Positions 31,190-40,728 of a stretch of DNA of 51,983 bases are shown here, piece after piece. The DNA comes from Paenarthrobacter nitroguajacolicus JCM 14115. GTDB lineage: Bacteria > Actinomycetota > Actinomycetes > Actinomycetales > Micrococcaceae. Position 1 is the stretch's first letter. The number at the start of each line of letters is the position of its first letter. The notes under the pieces are model-generated. The model had not been told where the DNA came from. It saw only the letters and a list, made by a program, of their open reading frames with translations, and did no database searches. The stretch is taken from the NCBI GenBank assembly GCA_001313365.1, contig BBFS01000025.1, forward strand, positions 1-51,983. Direction: 5' to 3'. The position numbers and the translations under genes are program-made.

Positions 31190-31421
31190 AGTAGTCGGGA
31201 ACAAAAACTGATTGCCAATAGTTGTGTCATTGTGTCGCTTCGGAAGAGCCGGGGGGGCGCCTAGGATGTAAAAACCAACCCGGTCCGCCAGCCAGCGAAC
31301 CGGATGAATGAGGGAGCAAGGCGATACAGATGGTAAAGCAGCCCGTATCCGTGAACGGCGTTGCCGCTGGAAGGATGTGGGCTTGGCTGATCAGGCACAG
31401 AGCGAACAGAAGGAGCGCAAA
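31190..31421 (+). other. cinA-clgR intergenic leader
   Basis: 232 bases without a convincing gene. It holds a G7 run at 31251-31257, a possible stem CCGGTCCGC/GCGAACCGG around 31291-31314, and the clgR ribosome site AAGGAG at 31411-31416. The long gap suggests a regulated promoter; ClgR-family genes are often autoregulated. Confidence 0.45.
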
Positions 31422-31763
31422 ATGGTTGTACTACGCCACGAGATCGGTGATGTACTGCGCGATGTCCGCCAGCGTCAGGGCCGTACCCTCCGTGAGGTTT
31501 CGCACAGCGCCCGCGTCTCACTTGGTTACTTGAGTGAAGTTGAACGCGGCCAGAAGGAGGCTTCTTCCGAGCTCCTGTCCTCTATCTGCACAGCCCTGGA
31601 TGTTCCGTTGTCCCACATGCTTCGCGAAGTCAGCGACCGCGTGGCCGTCGCAGAAGGTGTTGCAGTTCCGGACACCGTTCCGCAGGAATTCTCCCAGCGT
31701 TACGGTCGCGATCTGGACCTCACGGATGATTTCCCGCAAGGAATGCTCTCCGGAGCCCGGTAA
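31422..31763 (+). CDS. clgR: XRE-family regulator, ClgR-like
   Basis: 113-residue helix-turn-helix protein. ATG 31422 follows AAGGAGCGC; in-frame codons upstream are not conserved. The domain reads [54 protein letters not shown] in family order (recognition helix at [12 protein letters not shown]), then a C-terminal acidic tail ending [10 protein letters not shown]. ClgR activates Clp protease and stress genes in mycobacteria, corynebacteria and Streptomyces, and sits after pgsA-cinA as here. Frame is intact. Confidence 0.92.
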   Translation: MVVLRHEIGDVLRDVRQRQGRTLREVSHSARVSLGYLSEVERGQKEASSELLSSICTALDVPLSHMLREVSDRVAVAEGVAVPDTVPQEFSQRYGRDLDLTDDFPQGMLSGAR

Positions 31764-31783
31764 GCGTTCCAGCAAAACCATGG

Positions 31784-31820
31784 AAAAGGTCCCCCCCAGC
31801 CTCAGGCTGGGGGACCTTTT
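31784..31820 (+). terminator. Bidirectional terminator, clgR / marR
   Basis: AAAAGGT-C7-AGCC, loop TCA, GGCT-G5-ACCTTTT with T tract. The C7 arm faces only G5, indicating two extra C. A-rich and T-rich flanks suit termination of both convergent genes. Confidence 0.9.
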
Positions 31821-31857
31821 TTGTTGAATTTGGGGTGTCGGTTGCGGAGGGTGCTGC

Positions 31858-32402
31858 TCAAACGCCTGCGGGCTTGTCCTCGACGTCGTTCTCCGGTTCC
31901 TTCACGTTGAGCACGCCGTCCCCGTAAATGGCGTTGAGGCGGCCCATGTAGTCAGCAAGCGTCTGGACATCCTCGAGGGGGGGCCATTCGCCGAGCCGTT
32001 CACGGAAGACCTGCCTGCGGGCATCTTGAACCTGGTGCATCTTCTCTTCGCCCTTTTCCGTCAAACGGATGGACTGCGCCCTGCCGTCCTGGGGGGGATC
32101 GGCTTCCTTGTAGACGAGGCCGATGCTTTCCAGGAAGGCAATCTGGCGGCTCACGGAAGGCTTGCCCACTCCGATGCAGGTGCGAGGTCGGTGAGTCGGA
32201 TGGGACCTTCCCTGCGGATGACCGTGAGGAGCCCATAGGCGGCCGGTTCCATGTCCGGATGTACCTGGCGTGACAACTGATGCGAGATGGAACGGGCGCG
32301 GCGCCAGAGCAGGCTCAGCTGGTGTTCCACCTGCTGGAGGGCGTCGTCCGCGGCGTCGCCTGGCACGGCCGGACCTGGCGTGCTCTGGAGAGGATTGCTC
32401 AT
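31858..32402 (-). CDS. MarR-family transcriptional regulator
   Basis: Starts ATG at 32402 (MSNPLQSTPGPAVPGDAADD), seven bases after a minus-strand TAGAAT (32410-32415), so probably leaderless. The winged helix shows LSLLWRRARSISHQLSR, DMEPAAYGLLTVIRREGPIRLTDLA, then GKPSVSRQIAFLESIGLV (recognition helix) and the wing PQDGRAQSIRLTEKGEEKM. About 180 residues, ends EDKPAGV. Frame shifts near 32178. Ligand and targets are unknown. It is divergent from DUF3046. Confidence 0.85.
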
Positions 32403-32443
32403 GGCAACCATTCTAGAGTCCGGCGCCATGAGAGACTCTATCC

Positions 32444-32671
32444 GTGAGGGCAAGTGACTTTTGGCGATTAATGGACGACGAATTCGGGGGCAGGCTACTC
32501 CCGGGTCCTGGCCAACTCCCTGGTACTCGCCGGCGTTGGCGGGCGAACTGCCGTAGAGGCTTTGGCCTCCGGCCACCAACCCCGCGAAGTCTGGTTGGCC
32601 GTGTGCGAGGTCCAGGACGTTCCCCCCCCGAACGCAGGCTGGGCAGGGACATCAAGCCGGCTTCCAACTGA
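32444..32671 (+). CDS. DUF3046 protein
   Basis: Small conserved actinobacterial protein found upstream of recA. Start GTG 32444. Reads VRASDFWRLMDDEFG, then GYSRVLANSLVLAGVGGRTA after repair, EALASGHQPREVWLAVCE and ends RLGRDIKPASN, about 75 residues. Excess G at 32486-32491 and C7 at 32622-32628 disturb the frame. Function is unknown; it is often annotated as a regulatory or DNA-associated partner of recA on position alone. Confidence 0.8.
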   Translation: MRASDFWRLMDDEFGGRLLPGPGQLPGTRRRWRANCRRGFGLRPPTPRSLVGRVRGPGRSPPERRLGRDIKPASN

Positions 32672-32724
32672 ACTCCGGCACGCGATGCGGACTGCGTCCG
32701 AGGTGGGACACGCCGGAACATTGT

Positions 32725-32740
32725 TCGAATATCTGTTCGG
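32725..32740 (+). promoter_or_regulatory. LexA (SOS) box of recA
   Basis: TCGAATATCTGTTCGG, a 6-4-6 operator like that at 23102. A -10-like TATGCT follows at 32748-32753, leaving a recA leader of roughly 170 bases. Confidence 0.75.
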
Positions 32741-32810
32741 ATGGGGATATGCTCCTGTGAGAGGAAAATTGATCTCGAAAGACGCATTCCAGAGCTTCCG
32801 GCAGCCCGGG

Positions 32811-32819
32811 TTATCCACA
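32811..32819 (+). promoter_or_regulatory. DnaA box
   Basis: TTATCCACA is an exact match to the classic DnaA box. It lies in the recA leader, about 110 bases before the start codon. Only one copy was noticed nearby, so it is not an origin. Confidence 0.55.
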
Positions 32820-32929
32820 TAGCCGGTGCCGGCTACTAAAAATGTCAGAGCACCGTAATAGCGTCAGACATGACAGGAAAGCGGCCTTTCGGGCCACTCC
32901 ACAGCGAGAAAGCATCAGAGGTGTGAACC

Positions 32930-33980
32930 ATGGCGGCAACCCCGGATCGTGAAAAGGCGCTCGAAGCAGCGCTTGCCCAGATCGACAAGCAGTTCGGCAA
33001 AGGCTCCATCATGCGCCTGGGTGATGACACCCGCGCCCCGATTGAGGTCATTCCGACCGGCTCCATTGCATTGGATGTCGCCCTTGGCATTGGCGGCCTG
33101 CCCCGGGGGGGGCGCGTGGTGGAAATCTATGGTCCGGAATCCTCGGGTAAGACCACCGTGGCCCTTCATGCTGTTGCCAACGCACAGCGCGCAGGTGGCA
33201 TCGCAGCGTTCATTGACGCCGAGCATGCACTTGACCCGGACTACGCCGCCAAGCTTGCGTGGACACGGATGCACTCTTGGTTTCCCAGCCGGACACCGGT
33301 GAGCAGGCATTGGAGATCATGGACATGCTGGTGGGCTCCGGCTCGCTGGACATCGTGGTCATTGACTCCGTAGCCGCCTTGGTACCCCGCGCCGAAATCG
33401 AAGGCGAAATGGGCGACTCCCACGTTGGCCTCCAGGCTCGACTCATGAGCCAGGCCCTGCGTAAGATCACGGGCCGCCTGAGTCAAACCAAGACCACCGC
33501 CATCTTCATCAACCAGTTGCGTGAAAAGATCGGTGTGTTCTTCGGATCCCCCGGAAACAACCACCGGTGGTAAGGCCTTGAAGTTCTACGCCTCAGTGCG
33601 TATCGACGTTCGTCGCATCCAGACCCTCAAGGAAGGCGCTGACTCCGTCGGTAACCGCACCAAGGCAAAGATCGTCAAGAACAAGATGGCTCCGCCCTTC
33701 AAGATCGCCGAGTTCGACATCATCTACGGTCAGGGCATCTCCCGTGAGGGAGGCATCATTGACATGGGTGTCGAGCACGGCATCATCAAGAAGTCGGGCT
33801 CGTGGTTCACGTATGACGGCGATCAGCTGGGCCAGGGCATGGAGAACTCGCGTCGATTCCTGCGTGACAACCCCCGAGCTCGCCCAGGAACTGGAGCGCC
33901 TCATCAAGGAAAAGCTTGGCGTGGGCGTAGTAAAAACTGAAGAAGATTCCCCCCCGAAGCTGAAGGCCGTTGACGGCTAG
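32930..33980 (+). CDS. recA: Recombinase RecA
   Basis: Strand-exchange ATPase and LexA co-protease. ATG 32930 follows CAGAGGTG. Motifs: [16 protein letters not shown] (Walker A), [26 protein letters not shown] (Walker B), [14 protein letters not shown] (L2 region after repair), [14 protein letters not shown] and the C-terminal [12 protein letters not shown]. About 348 residues. Frame breaks: G7 near 33105-33111, missing bases near 33257, C run near 33549 and C run near 33872. Downstream recX is directly adjacent. The upstream SOS box and long leader indicate damage-inducible expression. Confidence 0.98.
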
Positions 33981-34515
33981 GAGAGGGCCGGAGCCGGATT
34001 CCTCCGTTGCGGCCGATCCCGAACCTGATCCCGAATCCGTGGCGCGTGCCATCGTCCTGAGGCAGTTGACGATGGCGCCGCGGAGCCGGCTGCAACTGTC
34101 CCGGAAACTCGCTGAACGGAACGTTCCCGAGCACGTGGCGGAGGCAGTTCTGGACCGCTTCGAAGAAGTTCAGTTGATCGATGATGCTGAGTTCGCCAGA
34201 ATGTGGGTCCGCAGCCGTTCGCAGAGCAAGAAGCTTGCCAAAGGCGCCATTCGTCGGGAACTGGCAGACAAAGGCATAGAGCTGGATGCGGCAGAGGAAG
34301 CCCTGTCGCAACTCAGCGACCAGGACGAGGAATCGGCTGCCCGGGAGCTCGTTCAGCGCAAAGTGCGGCCCAGCATGGATCTGTCAGATCGGGCCGAGCG
34401 GGACAAGTACACCCGTCGGCTTGCATCAATGTTGGCCCGCAAGGGGTACGCCCCCCCCTCCATGGCGTTCAGGATCGTCGGTGAGGTGCTGGCAGAAGCC
34501 GGTACCCTTGAGTAG
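33970..34515 (+). CDS. recX: Regulatory protein RecX
   Basis: RecA inhibitor. The frame opens at TTG 33970 inside the recA tail, and AGGAGAG follows at 33979, so the true start is uncertain and may need a repaired base; the next in-frame candidate is GTG 34039. The three-helix repeats are clear: VARAIVLRQLTMAPRSRLQL, RKLAERNVPEHVAEAVLDRFEEVQLIDDAEFA, GAIRRELADKGIELDAAEEAL and KYTRRLASMLARKGYAPSMAF. About 181 residues. C7 at 34450-34456 adds a Pro. Ends one base before the miaB start (TAGTG). Confidence 0.88.
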   Translation: MTARRGPEPDSSVAADPEPDPESVARAIVLRQLTMAPRSRLQLSRKLAERNVPEHVAEAVLDRFEEVQLIDDAEFARMWVRSRSQSKKLAKGAIRRELADKGIELDAAEEALSQLSDQDEESAARELVQRKVRPSMDLSDRAERDKYTRRLASMLARKGYAPPSMAFRIVGEVLAEAGTLE

Positions 34516-36052
34516 TGAGTTTGACCATTCCCTCCCCCAACAGCTGCCGCCACTCCTTCTGCCGAGCCCAGGACCTATCAGGTTCGTACTTTCGGCTGCC
34601 AGATGAACGTCCATGATTCAGAGCGCATGGCGGGACTCCTCGAAGAAGCCGGTTATGTGGCCGCTGAAGGTGAAGTGGCCGACGTCGTGGTCTTCAATAC
34701 ATGCGCTGTGCGGGAGAACGCAGACAACAAACTCTATGGAAACCTTGGCCAGCTTCGGCAGGTCAAGGAAGCAAACCCCCCCGGAATGCAGATTGCTGTT
34801 GGTGGCTGCCTGGCCCAGAAGGACCGGGAAACCATTGTGAAGAAGGCGCCGTGGGTGGACGCCGTGTTTGGAACGCACAACGTGGGAGCCTTGCCGGCCC
34901 TGCTGAACCGCGCCCGGCACAACAATGAGGCGCAACTCGAGATTCTCGAATCCTTGGATGTGTTCCCGTCAACGCTCCCCACCAAGCGAGACTCTGTGTA
35001 TGCAGGTTGGGTGTCAATCTCCGTGGGTTGCAACAACACCTGCACGTTCTGCATAGTGCCCTCGCTTCGTGGCAAGGAGAAAGACCGGCGTCCCGGCGAG
35101 ATTCTGGCGGAAATTCAGGCTCTCGTGGATGACGGGGCTGTGGAAGTCACGTTGCTTGGCCAGAATGTGAATTCCTACGGTGTGGAGTTTGGTGACCGCC
35201 AGGCGTTCTCCAAACTCCTCCGCGCATGCGGTGAAATCGAAGGCCTGGAACGTGTTCGTTTCACCAGCCCCCACCCCGCCGCATTTACGGATGATGTCAT
35301 TGACGCCATGGCCGAAACACACAACGCCATGCCCCAGTTGCATATGCCACTGCAGTCCGGCTCGGACAAGGTACTGAAAGACATGCGCCGTTCGTACCGT
35401 TCCAGCAAATTCCTGGGAATTCTGGACAAAGTGCGGGAACGCATCCCGCATGCTGCCATCACTACCGACATCATCGTCGGCTTCCCCGGTGAAACCGAGG
35501 AAGACTTCCAAGCGACCCTGGATGTCGTGGAGAAGTCGCGGTTTGCCTCCGCCTTCACGTTCCAGTACTCCAAGCGGCCCGGCACGCCGGCTGCAGACCT
35601 TCCAGAGCAACTCCCCAAGGCCGTGGTGCAGGAGCGCTACGAACGCCTCACGGCGCTGCAGGACCGTATTGCCGCAGAAGAGAACGCCAAGCAGCTGGGG
35701 GCGGAAAGTGGAAGTCCTGGTTACAGCGCAGTCAGGACGGAAAGCCGGCGAAACACACCGGTTGTCCGGTCGTTCGAAGGACCAAAGGCTGGTGCACTTC
35801 TCCGTGCCGGCCGGAGCCGGAACCCCCCCGCGGCCGGGTGACTTCGTCACCGTGACCATTACCGAGGCCGCAGCCTTCCACCTTGTGGCTGACCCGGCAA
35901 CAGCAGAGGATTACCTTTTGCGCCGCTCCCGTGCAGGCGATGCCTGGGATCGCTCGCAGGCTGATTCGTGCGGCGTCCCGGCTGCAGGATCGGCGTCAGG
36001 CAAGACGGGCGTGGCGTTGGGCATGCCGGCCTTGCCGGTTCGCCGCGCCTAG
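34515..36052 (+). CDS. miaB: tRNA-2-methylthio-N6-dimethylallyladenosine synthase MiaB
   Basis: Radical SAM methylthiotransferase acting on A37 of tRNA after MiaA. Start GTG 34515. The MTTase domain begins [18 protein letters not shown], with cluster Cys also in NTCAVREN and GGCLAQ. The radical SAM motif is [18 protein letters not shown]. Further [17 protein letters not shown] and a C-terminal TRAM domain [23 protein letters not shown]. About 512 residues after repair. Frame errors near 34550-34580, 34780, 35697 and 35825. miaA follows, so both steps of ms2i6A synthesis are encoded together. Confidence 0.95.
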
Positions 36053-36071
36053 GCCCGTGAGCCGAGACAGC

Positions 36072-37010
36072 ATGTCGTTTGCCAGTTCGGAACCCCCACC
36101 AGCCTGTCATCGCCGTTGTTGGTCCCACAGGTTCCGGTAAGTCGGATCTGGCGTCAACCTCGCTCTGGCCCTGAACGGCGAGGTGATCAACGCCGACGCC
36201 TTGCAGTTCTACCGTGGCATGGATATTGGAACTGCCAAGATCACAGTGGAAGAGCGCAGGGGGGGTGCCACACCATTTGTTGGACACCATGGACGTCACG
36301 CAGGAAGCCAGTGTGGCCGACTTCCAAAATGAATGCCGCGCGGCCATCCATGACATCCATTCACGGGGGGGAAAGCGCGCCATCCTTGTGGGCGGATCCG
36401 GGCTGTATGTTCGGGCAGCACTGGATGTGCTGGAATTCCCGGGCACTGATCCGGTGCTCCGCAGTCAGCTGGAAGAAGAATGCGAAACCAAAGGCTTGCG
36501 CCGTTGCGGGCCCGCCTCGAGGAAGTCGATCCCGTCTCGGCTGCCCGCCTTCGAGACGCACGACGCGTGATCCGGGCATTGGAAGTGCACGGTCTCACTG
36601 GCCGCCCTTTCAGCTCGTTCATGCCACAGCGCGAGTATTTCCAGCCAGCACTCCAGATCGGCCTGGAGGTCGATCGGGAGCAACTGCGGGAACGTCTGGG
36701 ACTGAGGGTGCATCGGATGGTAGATGCAGGGCTCCAGCAGGAAGTCGAACGACTCGACGCGGTCGGTTTGAGGAGCGGCAAGACGGCTTCGCGCGCTTTG
36801 GGATACGCCCAATTCCTGAAGGTCCTGGACGGCGGGATGACTGCGGGTGCCGCCGCCGAGGAAACCATCGTGGCAACCAGGCAGTTTGCGCGGCGCCAGC
36901 TGACATGGTTCCGGGCCGATCCACGAATCACTTGGCTCGACTGGCAGGATCCGGAGCTTGTGGCTAAGGCAGCCAGTGCTGTCAATGCGGCCAGCGCGTC
37001 CACGACCTAA
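36072..37010 (+). CDS. miaA: tRNA dimethylallyltransferase MiaA
   Basis: Adds dimethylallyl to A37 of tRNA. The N-terminal region before [15 protein letters not shown] is frame-damaged, so ATG 36072 or GTG 36057 are both possible starts. Motifs: [67 protein letters not shown] and the C-terminal [20 protein letters not shown]. About 310 residues, ends NAASASTT. Frame changes near 36100, 36150, 36265, 36367 and 36505. Confidence 0.93.
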
Positions 37011-37044
37011 CCGCTGCAATTTCTGGCCAAAGAGCCGTGGCAGG

Positions 37045-37050
37045 TAGCCT
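37045..37050 (+). promoter_or_regulatory. -10 element TAGCCT of dapF
   Basis: TAGCCT, six bases, then ATG 37057, suggesting leaderless dapF transcription. Confidence 0.45.
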
Positions 37051-37056
37051 AGATCC

Positions 37057-38033
37057 ATGGACGAAACCGCCGCAGTTCCCGCCCCCCGCAGCCCGCAACT
37101 GCCGGTGCTCCAGTGCCACTTTCCAGCCTCGCCGGGCTGGAGTTCTCCAAGGGTCACGGAACGGGCAATGATTTTGTCCTCATCGCTGATCCCGGTGACG
37201 CCCACGAGATCACGGCCGAGCAGGTCGCGCAGTTGTGCGACCGCCATGTGGCATCGGGGGGTGACGGCCTCATCCGGGCAGTTCCTTCCCGTTTTCTCCC
37301 GGAAGGTCGTGTCGCCCTTGAGCAGGATCCCGAAGCCGAGTGGTTCATGGATTATCGCAACGGAGATGGTTCGCTCTCCGAAATGTGCGGCAATGGCGTA
37401 CGCGTTTTCGTCCATTTCCTGATTGCGGAGAACCTCGTGAACCTGGGGCCCGGTCAGACGCTCACCATCGGCACTCGTGGCGGCGTAAAAAAGGTTGTAA
37501 GGACAGTCAACGGTTATGCCGTGGATATGGGCCCATGGGAGTTCATCTTCCCCCCCAGGAGGCCACCAGCAAGGCCATGGATGCGCTGGTAAGCGCCGAC
37601 GGCCTGGAAGTGGCAAGGCCCGGTCTGTCAGTCAGTATGGGCAACCCCCCCACACGGTAGTTGCCCTCGCAGAACTCAGCGAGCTTTCAGCCACACAATT
37701 GTTCAAGCCCCCCGTGGTGGATCCCAAGCCCGCAAACGGAACCAATGTTGAGTTCGTGGTTCCCGCCGAGCCCCTGGTGGAGGACGGCGTAGGAACCATC
37801 ACCATGCGCGTTCACGAGCGCGGCGTGGGGGGGAGACGCAATCCTGCGGCACAGGCGCGTGCGCCGCCGCCGTCGCGATTCGTCACTGGGCGGGTGATAC
37901 GGCTCCCAACGACTGGCACGTGAAGGTACCGGGCGGCGTCGTAGGTGTGAAGTTCTTCCCTGGCGCGGGAGGCCGCGAGCATGTTGAACTTAGTGGCCCA
38001 GCCGTCATCGTGGCTACTGGGACGCTTTCCTGA
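37057..38033 (+). CDS. dapF: Diaminopimelate epimerase
   Basis: Interconverts LL- and meso-diaminopimelate. ATG 37057. After an early frame repair near 37085-37125 it reads [17 protein letters not shown]. The two catalytic Cys lie in [16 protein letters not shown] and [16 protein letters not shown] (the latter restored near 37828). Also [13 protein letters not shown] and GTNVEFVVP, ending VATGTLS at 38033. Frame breaks at C/G runs near 37085, 37550, 37646 and 37828. About 320 residues. Its 3' end overlaps the convergent methyltransferase gene by 20 bases. Confidence 0.94.
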
Positions 38034-38631
38034 TACGGATGATCCTGAACGTCTTGGATGTGCTCTCACGGGAGACCGTGTAGGAGCTGTCCAGCTCGGT
38101 GGCCAGCCACCGCTGGAGGGAATCGGAGCCCAGGTTCTTCTGGACAACCAACCAGGCGTTACCGCCCGGTGCCAGCCGGGGGGGGAGCCACGTCAGCAGC
38201 AGGGTGTGCAATTCGTCTTTTCCGATGCGGATGGGCGGGTTGGACCAGATGGTGTCGAACTCGACGGCGGGGTCTACCTCGTGCGGGAGGCTGGCAGTGA
38301 CGTTGGTGAGGCCGAGCGCCGCCGCATTCTCATTGGTCAGCGTGATGCAACGCTCATTCACATCCACCGCATGGACCTTGGCATGTGGTGCCATCAGCCC
38401 CAAGGTGAGGGCAATCGGACCCCAGCCGCAGCCGATGTCCAGCAGGTGACCCTTCGGTGACGGCGGTGGAACCTCGGAGAAAAGTACTGCCGTGCCTTTG
38501 TCCACGCCGTCGGGACTGAAGATTCCCGACGAGGTCTGCAGCTGGCGCGTGGCTCCTGCGAGTTCCACAGTGAGTGGCTTGCGGGTGAATGGTCCGGCCG
38601 GTTGGGCAGTGAAATAGTGTGCAGACTCCAT
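38014..38631 (-). CDS. Class I SAM methyltransferase, RsmC-like
   Basis: Methyltransferase small-domain protein. ATG at 38631 ([20 protein letters not shown]) is preferred over an upstream TTG because a minus-strand TAATCT (38640-38645) lies eight bases before it. The SAM site is [16 protein letters not shown], with [15 protein letters not shown] and the catalytic-type motif [11 protein letters not shown]. About 205 residues, similar to the catalytic half of RsmC (16S rRNA m2G1207), though the target base is not proved. The frame is intact apart from a G7 run at 38179-38185, which adds Pro. Confidence 0.85.
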   Translation of the reverse strand: MESAHYFTAQPAGPFTRKPLTVELAGATRQLQTSSGIFSPDGVDKGTAVLFSEVPPPSPKGHLLDIGCGWGPIALTLGLMAPHAKVHAVDVNERCITLTNENAAALGLTNVTASLPHEVDPAVEFDTIWSNPPIRIGKDELHTLLLTWLPPRLAPGGNAWLVVQKNLGSDSLQRWLATELDSSYTVSRESTSKTFRIIRIRKASQ

Positions 38632-38704
38632 AATTTGCCAGATTAGTTGGCTATCGTCGGCTTGGGAAACCGCCTCCTTCGGCAGCAGGTTTGACAATGG
38701 CTGC

Positions 38705-38710
38705 TAAAGT
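38705..38710 (+). promoter_or_regulatory. -10 element TAAAGT of the hflX leader ORF
   Basis: TAAAGT, seven bases, then ATG 38718. A TTGACA at 38691-38696 is too close for a standard -35. Leaderless initiation on the short ORF is plausible. Confidence 0.4.
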
Positions 38711-38717
38711 GGAACGC

Positions 38718-38738
38718 ATGTTCTTGATCTTCGAGTAA
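38718..38738 (+). CDS. Possible leader peptide MFLIFE upstream of hflX
   Basis: ATG TTC TTG ATC TTC GAG TAA: six hydrophobic-rich residues with two Phe. The ATG is seven bases after TAAAGT. It heads a 420-base structured leader of a ribosome-splitting GTPase whose homologues in actinobacteria respond to ribosome-targeting antibiotics. No measured translation is implied; six-codon ORFs arise by chance, so confidence is limited. Confidence 0.35.
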   Translation: MFLIFE

Positions 38739-39156
38739 TCAGCCCACAGACACCGGAGTCATCCGGCGTTTGACGGTACCGCCCGCGACGCAGGCCCACT
38801 TGGCATTTCAGCCCGGCCGGCCTTTCCGCCCGGCAGGTCCCACTGGCTCAGTCCGGCAAATCCAGTATTTGGAGCCGGACGCTCTGAAGATTTCGCCCCC
38901 GCACCCTAGTGGACAGCTGTATCCATCCGGCTAAACGCGTAGGGCAGGCAGAGCATCCTCACGTTGGCCAAGGACCCTCCCCCCGCGGAGTCAATCACGC
39001 CACATTCCAGCAGCCCCCCCTGCCTCCGAAAGGCACCGGCTGCCCAGTACACAGGAGGCCCTTTTGGCCGATGTCCGTCAGCCCAGCGCGAATAGCGCCC
39101 CCCCATCGAGCACGAAACCGCACTATTCTGGAATTGCCGAACAGTCTAAGGAGACC

Positions 39157-40728
39157 ATGACCACCCAGAAGCACTCCGGATCCGATTCCGACGCCCAGGA
39201 CATGAGTCCTGAACAAATCCAGGCCGTCATCGACCGGATTCTTTCCAAGGATGTACCTGCGCAGCATCCGACGACAACGACGCCAACGGTGTGTTCGGCA
39301 AGGCGCAGGCGATTTCCACGCTGGACCGTGAACACAGTATCTACGACGGCGACCAAGAAGATTTGGCTGAACGCCGCGCCCTTCGCCGTACCGCAGGACT
39401 GTCAACCGAACTTGAAGACGTCACTGAGGTCGAATACCGACAGTTGCGCCTGGAGCGCGTCGTACTGGCCGGTCTGTGGACTGAGGGGGGGACTCTCGCG
39501 GACGCTGAGAACTCCCTCCGCGAGCTGGCGGCACTTGCAGAGACCGCCGGATCCGAGGTGTTGGACGGTTTGGTTCAGCGCCGGCAGAAGCCGGACCCCC
39601 CCGGGACCTTCCTTGGTTCCGGTAAGGCCCAGGAGCTCAAGGACATCGTCGCTGCCACGGGCGCAGATACTGTGGTTGTGGACACTGAGCTCGCGCCCTC
39701 GCAGCGACGCGGCCTCGAGGACATTGTGAAAGTCAAGGTAGTTGACCGCACCACGCTGATCCTGGATATCTTTGCCCAGCACGCAAAGAGCCGCGAAGGC
39801 AAGGCGCAGGTGGAGCTCGCACAGCTCGAGTACCTGCTCCCGAGGCTTCGCGGTTGGGGCGACTCCATGTCCCGCCAGGCCGGTGGCCAGGTGGGTGGAG
39901 CAGGCGCTGGAATGGGTTCGCGTGGTCCTGGTGAAACCAAGATCGAACTTGATAGGCGCCGAATCCGCACCCGCATGGCCAAGTTGCGTCGCGAAATCGC
40001 CGCGATGAAGCCTGCGCGTGAGACCAAGCGTGCCAACCGCCGTCGTAATGCGGTTCCGTCTGTTGCCATCGCCGGGTACACGAACGCTGGGAAGTCGTCC
40101 CTGCTCAACCGCCTTACTGACGCAGGTGTCCTGGTGGAGAACGCCCTGTTCGCCACCCTGGATCCCACAGTCCGTAAGGCGCAAACCCCGGACGGCATCG
40201 GCTATACCCTCGCAGACACCGTTGGTTCGTTCGTTCACTCCCAACCCAGCTCATTGAGGCCTTCCGCTCCACGCTGGAGGAAGTTGCGGATGCGGACTTG
40301 ATCCTCCATGTGGTGGATGCATCGCACCCCGATCCTGAGGGCCAGATTGCAGCGGTAAGGGCCGTTTTCACCGAGGTTGATGCCCGCAAGGTTCCCGAGA
40401 TCATCGTCCTCAACAAGGTGGACGTCGCGGATCCCTTCGTGGTGGAGCGCCTCAAGCAGAAAGAGCCCCCCCGCCATGCTGTTGTGTCCACCGCACGGGC
40501 CAGGGCATCGCGGAGCTGCTGGAAGACATCAGCCGGTCCATTCCCCCCCGGCCGGTGTGCGCCTTGAACTGCTCATTCCCTACGACCGCGGGGGAAATGA
40601 TCAGCAAATTGCACAGTTCCGACTCGGAAATCCTCAGCACTGAGCACGAGGAGAACGGGACCCGGGTAGTTGTCATGGTGCGCGAAGGCCTGGCCGCTGA
40701 ACTGGAGTCATTCGTCAGTAATGGTTGA
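39157..40728 (+). CDS. hflX: GTPase HflX
   Basis: Ribosome-associated GTPase that splits stalled ribosomes. ATG 39157 after AAGGAG. The N-terminal HflX domain reads ELEDVTEVEYRQLRLERVVL, GTFLGSGKAQELKDIV and VDRTTLILDIFAQHAKSREG; the Gly-rich hinge GGQVGGAGAGMGSRGPGETK precedes the G domain: AIAGYTNAGKSSLLNRL (P-loop), DTVGF region after repair, VLNKVDVAD. C-terminal residues LIPYDRGEMISKLH follow. Frame breaks near 39265, 39487, 39595, 40230, 40463, 40500 and 40590. About 520 residues. Confidence 0.95.

Larger units (their letters stand above)
38632..39156 (+). promoter_or_regulatory. Long structured hflX leader and divergent promoter region
   Basis: 525 bases between the methyltransferase and hflX. 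Near its left end is a six-codon ORF (38718-38738). Downstream stems include CCGGA-GTCA-TCCGG (38753-38766), a GCCGGC/GCCCGGC region near 38814-38834, GTCCGGC/GCCGGAC with inner AAAT/ATTT (38851-38880) and GGCC/GGCC near 39057-39069. C7 runs occur at 39013-39019. hflX itself has a good ribosome site AAGGAG at 39149. The layout fits an attenuator or translation-sensing leader; this is inference. Confidence 0.5.

Noticed and set aside
31190..31421. tRNA or riboswitch in the cinA-clgR gap
   Set aside because: No cloverleaf with a GTTC-type T arm and no aptamer core could be drawn.
32811..32819. Replication origin at the DnaA box
   Set aside because: Only one box, no AT-rich unwinding region, and no dnaA or dnaN nearby.
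38906..39106. 66-residue minus-strand ORF in the hflX leader
   Set aside because: It has no ribosome site or promoter geometry, and its composition follows G/C runs. The hflX leader reading is better supported.
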